Assembly (NCBI GenBank): GCA_022866885.1
Contig: JALHWS010000208.1
Span: 1 to 12,272, forward strand
DNA length: 12,272 bases
Source: Candidatus Microgenomates bacterium
GTDB taxonomy: Bacteria > Patescibacteriota > Microgenomatia > 2-02-FULL-39-11
Reading direction: 5' to 3'
Shown here piece by piece: positions 6,392 to 11,342 of the stretch (position 1 is its first letter; each line of letters opens with the position of its first letter). The position numbers were made by a program, and so were the translations under genes. The notes below the pieces were generated by a model. The model was not told where the DNA came from. It saw only the letters and a program-made list of their open reading frames with translations, and did not search any database.

Positions 6392-6784
6392 ATGGTAGAT
6401 GTTTTGATAAAGACAGATTCCCATTATACTGTCAACCGTCATAAAATTCGCGACATCGTGAAGGATTTTTTGGCGGAAAAAAAGGTCAAAAGCCACGCCG
6501 AAGTGAGCATCTCAATCGTCGGTGACCGGATGATGAAGAAGTTAAACAAAAAATTCCGTAATCTCGATGAGACGACTGACGTTCTCTCTTTTCCGTTAAA
6601 TGATGAAAAAAAAGGGTCCGATTATATAGACGCACCAGATGGTATCTTGCGATTGGGAGATATTATCATTTCCTACCCGCAGGTTATCGAGGAAGCGACG
6701 GAAGACAATGTGATGGTAGATGATAAAATAAACGAATTGGTGGTTCATGGGTTGTTGCATTTGATGGGACAACACCATGAATAA
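6392..6784 (+). CDS. ybeY: Endoribonuclease YbeY (short form)
   Basis: YbeY is a zinc-dependent RNase needed for 16S rRNA maturation and ribosome quality control. The zinc motif H-x3-H-x5-H is intact in HGLLHLMGQHHE (His119, His123, His129). Upstream the family pattern MMKKLNKKFRNLDETTDVLSFPL is clear, as is LGDIIIS. The protein has 130 residues and stops one residue after the last metal ligand, whereas most YbeY proteins run on for another 15-25 residues, so the last helix is missing. The active site is complete, so I infer a functional minimal form. It follows rpsU by 1 nt with no proper Shine-Dalgarno (AGGAG is 17 nt away), suggesting coupling. Both neighbours being ribosome genes fits its role. 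Confidence 0.93.
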   Translation: MVDVLIKTDSHYTVNRHKIRDIVKDFLAEKKVKSHAEVSISIVGDRMMKKLNKKFRNLDETTDVLSFPLNDEKKGSDYIDAPDGILRLGDIIISYPQVIEEATEDNVMVDDKINELVVHGLLHLMGQHHE

Positions 6785-6789
6785 AAATT

Positions 6790-7854
6790 ATGGTTTTATA
6801 TCGTAAATATCGTCCGCAAAAGATCGCTGATTTGGATATTGAAGAAGTGCGGGAACGACTAATGCGCATTTTTTCTTCCGCCTATCTTCCTCATGCTTTT
6901 TTATTTTGCGGTCCTAAAGGAACGGGGAAGACATCCGCCGCTCGGATCGTGGCCAAAATACTTAATTGTGAGAAACGTGCAGATGGCAAAGGACAGAAAA
7001 CAGAGAATAGAAAAATTGAACCGTGTAATATTTGTGATACATGCAGATCCATCACCGAAGGCAGACATATGGATATTCTCGAGATCGATGCCGCTTCCAA
7101 TCGGGGAATTGAGGAAATCAGGGATCTTCGGGATAAAATCCGTCTGGCGCCGGTTTCGGCCAAATACAAAGTATACATCATCGATGAAGTTCACATGCTG
7201 ACTCATGAAGCCTTTAACGCGCTTTTGAAAACCCTTGAAGAGCCTCCTTCCCACGCGGTTTTTATCTTAGCAACGACTGAAGAAGATAAGTTGCCGGAAA
7301 CAATCGTTTCCAGATGCACCAGACTCACTTTTCACAAAGCCAGCCGGGAGGAGATTCTTCATTCGCTGAAAAGAGTAATTACCGGAGAAAAATTGTCTGT
7401 CTCTCCCGATATCCTGTCAGCCCTGACCCAAGCCGCTGACGGATCTTTCAGAGATGCCACGAAACTTCTGGAACAGATAATCAGTGAAAATATCACCACG
7501 CTTGAAAAAGTTCACGGAACCCTCGGAGTAAGCAATGTCAATAAAAATAATTTTCTGCTTCTTCTTAAACAGAAAAAGACCAAAGAAGCTTTAAAAGAGA
7601 TAGAAGAGCTGAATATCAAAGGGAAAGATTTCAAATTGTTTATTACGGAAATATTGAACCTTCTTCATGAATTATTGCTTAACCAGTACGGTATCACCGT
7701 GAAAGATAATTTGAAAGATACTTCTTTGGATTTCACCACCAAAGAAATAAATAGCCTGATAAAGCTTTTTTCAAAAGTTTTCATCGAACTGCGGATGGCC
7801 AGCCGGCCGGAACTGCCCTTGGAAGTGGCGGTAGTCGAGTGGTGTGAATCATAA
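6790..7854 (+). CDS. dnaX: DNA polymerase III clamp-loader subunit gamma/tau (short)
   Basis: The 354-residue AAA+ protein loads the sliding clamp onto DNA. Features in order: YRKYRP near the start; Walker A GPKGTGKT (residues 41-48); zinc cysteines Cys60, Cys79, Cys82 and Cys85; EIDAASNRGIEEIRDLRD; Walker B IIDEVH (130-135); LLKTLEEPP; and sensor VSRCTRLTFH with the SRC motif (174-176). It ends after domain III, with no tau-specific C-terminal extension. Residues 63-76 (RADGKGQKTENRKI), between the first zinc Cys and the Cys cluster, look like a repeat-derived insertion. It starts 5 nt after ybeY, with no Shine-Dalgarno; ATGAAT (6777-6782) is a weak -10 candidate 7 nt upstream. The YbaB gene follows, the usual dnaX-ybaB pair, although recR is not seen. 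Confidence 0.96.
   Translation: MVLYRKYRPQKIADLDIEEVRERLMRIFSSAYLPHAFLFCGPKGTGKTSAARIVAKILNCEKRADGKGQKTENRKIEPCNICDTCRSITEGRHMDILEIDAASNRGIEEIRDLRDKIRLAPVSAKYKVYIIDEVHMLTHEAFNALLKTLEEPPSHAVFILATTEEDKLPETIVSRCTRLTFHKASREEILHSLKRVITGEKLSVSPDILSALTQAADGSFRDATKLLEQIISENITTLEKVHGTLGVSNVNKNNFLLLLKQKKTKEALKEIEELNIKGKDFKLFITEILNLLHELLLNQYGITVKDNLKDTSLDFTTKEINSLIKLFSKVFIELRMASRPELPLEVAVVEWCES
6976..7017. repeat. Purine-rich repeat-like insertion in dnaX
   Basis: The run GGACAGAAAACAGAGAATAG (6991-7010) and its flanks encode RADGKGQKTENRKI at residues 63-76. In typical DnaX proteins the first zinc cysteine is followed by only a short linker before the Cys-x2-Cys-x2-Cys cluster. The insert keeps the frame and adds charged residues in the exposed zinc loop. 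Judged by comparison with remembered family members. Confidence 0.5.
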
Positions 7855-7872
7855 TTATTAAGTCTCTTAAAG

Positions 7873-7880
7873 AAAGGAGA
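7873..7880 (+). promoter_or_regulatory. Shine-Dalgarno of the YbaB gene
   Basis: AAAGGAGA lies at 7873-7880, with GGAG 5 nt from the ATG at 7885. This is the most canonical ribosome binding site in the plus-strand run. A CATAAT hexamer (7850-7855), again overlapping the stop codon of the preceding gene (dnaX TAA, 7852-7854), could be a -10 box giving a leader of about 20 nt; no good -35 is seen. Confidence 0.7.
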
Positions 7881-7884
7881 AATC

Positions 7885-8169
7885 ATGTTTAATCCATTTA
7901 AAGGTCTCGGGGATTTAAAGAACATGCGTGATCAGGCGGTCAAGATGCAACAGGCCTTATCGGCCGAAACCGTAACGGTTGATAAAAACGGGGTAAAAGT
8001 GACTATGAGCGGTGACCAGAAAATCATTGAGCTGATTATCGACGGAGAAGACAACTGGCGCGTCCGCGAAGCGATCGCCGAAACGATCAAGAAATCGCAG
8101 GAAATAGCCGCCAAAAAACTGACGGAAATGAGCGGAGGACTACAGGGACTGTTGGGAGGAGGAAAATAG
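7885..8169 (+). CDS. YbaB/EbfC-family nucleoid-associated protein
   Basis: This 94-residue protein has the family pattern: an N-terminal helix with MRDQAVKMQQALSAETVTV, a central beta region (VKVTMSGDQKIIELIIDG), a C-terminal helix (REAIAETIKKSQEIAAKKLTEMSGG) and a Gly-rich end (LQGLLGGGK). YbaB proteins form dimers that bind DNA and help organise the nucleoid. They are commonly encoded directly after dnaX, as here (30-nt gap). Unlike its neighbours, the gene has a good Shine-Dalgarno. The TAG stop forms the start of a TAGAAT box before the kinase gene. Confidence 0.93.
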   Translation: MFNPFKGLGDLKNMRDQAVKMQQALSAETVTVDKNGVKVTMSGDQKIIELIIDGEDNWRVREAIAETIKKSQEIAAKKLTEMSGGLQGLLGGGK

Positions 8170-8172
8170 AAT
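8167..8172 (+). promoter_or_regulatory. -10 box before the PfkB kinase gene, overlapping the YbaB stop
   Basis: TAGAAT matches the -10 consensus at five of six positions. Its first three bases are the TAG stop of the YbaB gene, and the kinase ATG (8180) is 7 nt downstream with no usable Shine-Dalgarno, so the transcript would be leaderless. No -35 box is evident. Confidence 0.4.
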
Positions 8173-8179
8173 ATTCCTT

Positions 8180-9121
8180 ATGATTCTCGTTACCGGAACA
8201 CTAGCTTACGATCAGATTATGGATTTTCCCGGAAAATTTTGCGACAGCATCATGCCGGATAAAATCCACATGCTGAATGTCTCTTTTCTGGTTGATAACC
8301 TACGCAAAGGTTTCGGGGGTACGGCTGGCAACATTGCCTACACTTTATCCCTTTTAGGGATTAAGTGTGCGGTAATGGGTATCGTCGGGCCTGATTTTGC
8401 CGCCTATCAAAAATTTTTGAAGGCAAATGAAGTGGATACTTCTTATGTGCGGATTGTTAATAATCTGTATACATCACAAGCCTTCGGGATTACCGATAAC
8501 GGAGACAACCAGATTTGGGGTTTCTACGGCGGAGCAGATATGATGTCTGACTCTCTTTCGGTAAATGATGTTCAGGAAAAAATCGATTTCGGAATAATCG
8601 GGCCGCATAATCCCCGGGCGATGCTGAAATTTGCCGGAGAATATAAAAAAAAGAAAATTCCCTATCTTTTTGACCCCGGGATGGAGTTGCCTCATCTGAC
8701 GGGAGACAATCTGAAGGAGGCTTTTACCGGAGCTCGGATCATTATCGGTAATGATTATGAAATAAAACTGATGGAGAAAAAGACAGGCATAACCCCTCTT
8801 TCAAAATTATCCAAACAGCGCAAAATTGTCATCACAACTACGGGAGAAGAAGGCTCTGTAGTTTTCGAAAAAGAGAAAGAGATAAGGATTAGTCCGGCAA
8901 AAGCGCGTAATTGTTCCGATCCCACCGGCGCCGGAGATGCTTACCGGGCAGGATTTTTAGCCGGATATTTACGCAAGTTTCCTCTCAAAACCTGCGGGCA
9001 ACTGGGTTCAATCGCCTCCGCCTATACGGTGGAATTATACGGTACGACTACCCATAATTTTTCGGTGAAAGATTTTGAAAGAAGATATAAGGAGAATTAC
9101 GGAGAGGAAATCAGATTATAA
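8180..9121 (+). CDS. PfkB-family carbohydrate/nucleoside kinase, adenosine-kinase-like
   Basis: The 313-residue kinase belongs to the ribokinase/PfkB family. The N-terminal glycine motif is GFGGTAGNIAYTLSLLG (residues 44-60). The C-terminal signature is DPTGAGDAYRAGFLAGYL (from residue 247), with Asp253 as the expected catalytic base and the GAGD anion hole. The lid region reads DQIMDFPGKF. PfkB members phosphorylate ribose, fructose phosphates, adenosine and other alcohols. Sequence alone does not fix the substrate, but the next gene encodes S-adenosylhomocysteinase, whose product is adenosine, so adenosine kinase is the best inference. It starts 10 nt after the YbaB gene with a -10-like box and no Shine-Dalgarno. 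Downstream, a 126-bp inverted-repeat element separates it from ahcY. Confidence 0.9.
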   Translation: MILVTGTLAYDQIMDFPGKFCDSIMPDKIHMLNVSFLVDNLRKGFGGTAGNIAYTLSLLGIKCAVMGIVGPDFAAYQKFLKANEVDTSYVRIVNNLYTSQAFGITDNGDNQIWGFYGGADMMSDSLSVNDVQEKIDFGIIGPHNPRAMLKFAGEYKKKKIPYLFDPGMELPHLTGDNLKEAFTGARIIIGNDYEIKLMEKKTGITPLSKLSKQRKIVITTTGEEGSVVFEKEKEIRISPAKARNCSDPTGAGDAYRAGFLAGYLRKFPLKTCGQLGSIASAYTVELYGTTTHNFSVKDFERRYKENYGEEIRL

Positions 9122-9134
9122 ATATTTATCGTGA

Positions 9135-9260
9135 TGTCATTGCGAGTCCCCGTTATAAGCGGGACGCGGCAATCTCGGATGGGATTGTCCCGCCTCAGCG
9201 GGATCCCGCCTGATGGCGGTGACTTCTTCGCCAGCTGGCGGACTTGGGATCGCAATGACA
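9135..9260. repeat. MITE/REP-like intergenic element with terminal inverted repeats
   Basis: The element has 11-bp perfect terminal inverted repeats, TGTCATTGCGA (9135-9145) and TCGCAATGACA (9250-9260). Inside are GTCCC...GGGAC around TTATAA (9147-9166), CCCGC-CTCA-GCGGG (9189-9202), CCGCC-TGAT-GGCGG (9206-9219) and CGCCAGCTGGCG (9229-9240); the last shares its core with the palindromes in rseP and proS. The CATTGCGAG...GCGGCAATCTC pattern is, from memory, a widespread bacterial intergenic repeat. I see no target-site duplication and no transposase. It reads through in frame into ahcY, so automated callers may wrongly extend that gene upstream. Confidence 0.8.
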
Positions 9261-9280
9261 ATCTAAACAAAATTATAAAT

Positions 9281-10615
9281 ATGGAAAATAAATCTTTTGA
9301 TGTTGCTGATCTAGCCAAAGCTTCTGATGGCCGCAAAAAGATTGAGTGGGCGGCCCGTTCAATGCAGGTGCTGACACTGATAAAAAAAAGGTTTGAGAAA
9401 GAAAAACCCCTGAAAGGCATCAGGCTTGGCGCCTGTCTTCATGTAACCGCCGAAACCGCCAATCTGATGCTGACGCTTGCGGCCGGCGGAGCTGATCTTT
9501 CTCTTTGCGCCAGCAATCCCTTATCCACCCAAGACGACGTGGCCGCCTCTTTGGTAAAAGATTTCGACGTTTCAGTTTACGCCATCAAAGGCGAAGATAA
9601 TCAGACTTATTACCGGCATCTGGAGAAGGTATTGGATTTCAAACCGAACATCACTATGGATGACGGAGCTGATCTTGTGAGTTTACTTCATAAAAATTAT
9701 AAATTTGTAATACATGATTCAAGATTCATGATTCAAGATTCAAAAAGTGGAAAATGGGAGTTTTTTGGATCTTCGGAGGAGACGACCACCGGAATTATCA
9801 GATTGAAAGCGATGGAAAAAGCGAGCGCTTTGAAAATCCCGGTCTTTGCCGTCAATGACAGCGATACCAAGCATCTTTTTGACAACCGGTATGGGACGGG
9901 ACAGTCTACTCTTGATGGGATCATGAGAGCGACCAACCTGCTTTTGGCCGGTAAAAATTTCGTGGTCTGCGGTTACGGATGGTGCGGTCGGGGACTGGCC
10001 AGCCGGGCCAGGGGATTGGGAGCACAGGTGATTATTACCGAAGTTGATCCGGTGAAAGCCCTGGAAGCGCTGATGGACGGTTATCAGGTGATGAGTATGG
10101 ATGAAGCCGCTAAAGTCGGGGATATTTTTGTGACGGTGACCGGAGACAAACACGCGATCGATATTACCCACATAAAGAAAATGAAAGACGGCGTCATTTT
10201 GGCCAATTCCGGCCATTTCAATGTCGAGATCGCCATTGACAAATTAGCCCAACTAGCCAAATCCAAGAGAAAAATAAGACCTTTTGTCGAGGAATATATT
10301 ATCCCTCAAACCCCTCATACCCCCCATAACCCTCAAATGAAAAAGATCTATGTCTTAGGCGAAGGACGACTCATCAATCTGACGGCGGCTGAAGGCCATC
10401 CGGCGGAAGTGATGGATATGAGCTTTGCCAATCAAGCATTCTCTGCTGAATTTTTTGTCAAAAACAAAGGCAAATTGGAGGCAAAAATCTACCGGATTTC
10501 CCCGGAAATGGATAAAGAGATCGCCAGGTTAAAGCTAAAAAGCCTGGGGATTGGGATAGATACTTTAACTTCTGAACAGGAAAAATACCTCGCCAGTTGG
10601 AAAGAAGGGACCTGA
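9281..10615 (+). CDS. ahcY: S-adenosylhomocysteinase
   Basis: The enzyme splits S-adenosylhomocysteine into adenosine and homocysteine, removing the inhibitor left by methyltransferases. From ATG 9281 the protein has 444 residues. Hallmarks: LGACLHVTAETANLMLTLAAGGA with SNPLSTQDDVAASL, EETTTGIIRL, VNDSDTKHLFDNRYGTGQSTLDGIMRAT, and the NAD-binding loop CGYGWCGRGLA (from Cys230). ANSGHFNVEI, GEGRLINLTAAEGHPAEVMDMSFANQA and the ending YLASWKEGT fit the shorter archaeal/Thermotoga-like type. I reject the in-frame GTG at 9131 because it lies in the repeat element. Two insertions are visible: IHDSRFMIQDSKSGK (residues 144-158), from a tandem 14-bp repeat, and a Pro/His/Thr-rich QTPHTPHNPQM (343-353). 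Catalytic motifs are intact. Its stop forms a palindrome with that of the convergent nucleotidyltransferase gene. Confidence 0.96.
   Translation: MENKSFDVADLAKASDGRKKIEWAARSMQVLTLIKKRFEKEKPLKGIRLGACLHVTAETANLMLTLAAGGADLSLCASNPLSTQDDVAASLVKDFDVSVYAIKGEDNQTYYRHLEKVLDFKPNITMDDGADLVSLLHKNYKFVIHDSRFMIQDSKSGKWEFFGSSEETTTGIIRLKAMEKASALKIPVFAVNDSDTKHLFDNRYGTGQSTLDGIMRATNLLLAGKNFVVCGYGWCGRGLASRARGLGAQVIITEVDPVKALEALMDGYQVMSMDEAAKVGDIFVTVTGDKHAIDITHIKKMKDGVILANSGHFNVEIAIDKLAQLAKSKRKIRPFVEEYIIPQTPHTPHNPQMKKIYVLGEGRLINLTAAEGHPAEVMDMSFANQAFSAEFFVKNKGKLEAKIYRISPEMDKEIARLKLKSLGIGIDTLTSEQEKYLASWKEGT
9714..9741. repeat. Tandem 14-bp duplication inside ahcY
   Basis: ATGATTCAAGATTC occurs twice back to back (9714-9727 and 9728-9741). 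The repeats encode residues of IHDSRFMIQDSK, absent from the family at this place as far as I recall. Fourteen is not a multiple of three, so the two copies are read in different frames; the frame is restored by flanking bases before EETTTG. Confidence 0.7.
10307..10339. repeat. C-rich low-complexity insertion inside ahcY
   Basis: A run of CCTCATACC / CCCCATAACC-like units encodes QTPHTPHNPQM (residues 343-353) between the EEYIIP strand and KKIYVLGEGR. In usual AhcY proteins this turn is only a few residues long. The frame is kept. Confidence 0.55.
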
Positions 10616-10622
10616 AATTTCA
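10613..10622. other. Palindrome joining the two convergent stop codons
   Basis: TGAAATTTCA is a perfect 10-bp palindrome. Its first three bases are the TGA stop of ahcY and its last three are, on the other strand, the TGA stop of the nucleotidyltransferase gene. No strong bidirectional terminator is visible here. Confidence 0.6.
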
Positions 10623-10943
10623 ATCAGAGATATGGATGGTTTTTTGGTCGTGAATCGTACCCAAGGCTGTTAGGGGTGAGGCTGAAGAAAACTCTTTTGG
10701 AGTTAAGCCGTATACATGAAGATCAATCGGGAAACCGACACTGTTTCGATAAAGCAGTTTTTCTCTTTCGTCTTCATCAAATTTTGCAAAATCATCCGAC
10801 AGGATCAATAAATCCACATCACTGTCTTTTCTGGCTTTTCCGCTTGCGTATGAGCCAAAAACTATTGCTTTTGAAACAGCGATATTTTTTTCAAGTCTTC
10901 TGATGTAAGAAATTAACGCTGGTTTAATATTTTCAAAACCCAT
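10620..10943 (-). CDS. MNT-type minimal nucleotidyltransferase
   Basis: The 107-residue protein has the polymerase-beta-like nucleotidyltransferase signature VFGSYASGKARKDSDVDLLIL, with Gly30-Ser31 and metal ligands Asp42 and Asp44; the third acid is probably Asp74 in FPIDLHVY. The catalytic set looks complete. Small MNT proteins often act as antitoxins that AMPylate HEPN-domain toxins, or as part of similar pairs. No HEPN gene adjoins it here: ahcY lies on one side and a 400-bp hairpin-rich region on the other. It has a clear Shine-Dalgarno (AAGGAGA, GGAG 8 nt before the ATG) and an extended -10 promoter, unlike most genes in the window, which fits separate acquisition. Function as an orphan is unknown. 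Confidence 0.9.
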   Translation of the reverse strand: MGFENIKPALISYIRRLEKNIAVSKAIVFGSYASGKARKDSDVDLLILSDDFAKFDEDEREKLLYRNSVGFPIDLHVYGLTPKEFSSASPLTALGTIHDQKTIHISD

Positions 10944-10988
10944 AAATATATCTCCTTTCCTTAGTTTCTTCTTTCATATATTTTAATA

Positions 10989-10997
10989 AGTATACCA
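10989..10997 (-). promoter_or_regulatory. Extended -10 promoter of the nucleotidyltransferase gene
   Basis: On the minus strand TGGTATACT forms an extended -10 element (TG-n-TATACT, with TATACT at 10994-10989). A -35 match is weak. The predicted transcript would start about 40 nt before the ATG at 10943 and contain the AAGGAG ribosome binding site (within 10951-10960), so this mRNA has a normal leader. Confidence 0.5.
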
Positions 10998-11020
10998 CAA
11001 ATTTTTTCAGTGATTCTTCC

Positions 11021-11046
11021 GGACTTAATACGAATAGATTAAGTCC
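11021..11046. repeat. Inverted repeat upstream of the nucleotidyltransferase promoter
   Basis: GGACTTAAT (11021-11029) and ATTAAGTCC (11038-11046) form a 9-bp perfect inverted repeat around an 8-nt spacer, beginning about 24 nt upstream of the extended -10. The position and form fit an operator for a dimeric repressor, but a plain hairpin is equally possible. Confidence 0.45.
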
Positions 11047-11093
11047 AAAAGAACCATCCCAAAAGCCACTGCCAAAGCAAAACAAAAAACCAA

Positions 11094-11296
11094 ATTCGCC
11101 TATAAAAGCGAATCGCATAAAGCAACTGACACTAGAAGTGTCAGCCTGATTTTAAGTTTTACTTATAAGCAGAGCTTATAAGGACAAAATGGTTCTCCCG
11201 CGCAGGGAGGACTTGTTTCGCCGTAAAGACGAAACAGTTTCCCTCCTGCAGGCGGAGATCCGGTAGGCCAAACTTCAGCCAAATTCACGGATCTCC
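11094..11296. repeat. Cluster of consecutive hairpins in the 400-bp intergenic region
   Basis: The span 10944-11342 holds no long gene but many inverted repeats: ATTCGC/GCGAAT (11094-11113); CTGACACT-aga-AGTGTCAG (11126-11144); CTTATAAGC-aga-GCTTATAAG (11162-11182); CTCCC/GGGAG (11195-11209); TGTTTCG/CGAAACA (11214-11236), enclosed by GGAGG/CCTCC (11206-11210 with 11242-11246); CCTGCAGG (11245-11252); and GGAGATCCG/CGGATCTCC (11254-11262 with 11288-11296). Two of the stems share a 3-nt AGA loop. The units differ in sequence, so it is not a CRISPR array. It may be a structured RNA, a composite palindromic element, or remains of mobile DNA. None of the stems has the U-tract of a standard terminator. 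Confidence 0.6.
11189..11266 (+). CDS. Possible 25-residue small ORF
   Basis: An ATG at 11189 is preceded by AAGGA (11180-11184), 4 nt upstream, and opens a 25-codon frame that starts MVLPRRED and ends LLQAEIR before TAG (11264-11266). The peptide is very charged and could form an amphipathic helix. However, its DNA coincides with four of the hairpins in the region, so the open frame may be a by-product of palindrome structure, or a fragment of a longer gene. I do not recognise it. Confidence 0.25.
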   Translation: MVLPRREDLFRRKDETVSLLQAEIR

Positions 11297-11301
11297 ACCA
11301 G

Positions 11302-11322
11302 ACTCACGGATTCACTCACGGA
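11302..11322. repeat. Short direct repeats downstream of the DUF11 gene
   Basis: ACTCACGGA occurs at 11302-11310 and 11314-11322, a 12-bp period, with a partial third copy, TTCACGGA, at 11284-11291. They lie between the hairpin cluster and the stop of the DUF11-type gene. No function is apparent. Confidence 0.5.
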
Positions 11323-11342
11323 GCAACCGGCGTATGGGTCGG

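Noticed and set aside
9131..9280. In-frame 50-residue N-terminal extension of AhcY from a GTG at 9131.
   Set aside because: It is the translation of the inverted-repeat element, has no likeness to the family, and ATG 9281 gives the normal AhcY start (MENKSFDVADLAKASDGRKKIEWAARSM).
9740..10216. 158-residue minus-strand ORF.
   Set aside because: It lies wholly opposite ahcY, whose conserved motifs fix the coding strand; it is a shadow frame.
10933..11118. 61-residue minus-strand ORF overlapping the start of the nucleotidyltransferase gene.
   Set aside because: Its first half is a Phe/Gly-rich string with no family likeness, it contains the promoter and operator-like repeat of the next gene, and it has no ribosome binding site. 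A real small partner protein cannot be fully excluded because the last 30 residues look more protein-like.
11094..11296. A CRISPR array or integron attC array.
   Set aside because: The hairpins differ in sequence and spacing, there are no identical repeats with unique spacers, and no cas or integrase gene is present.
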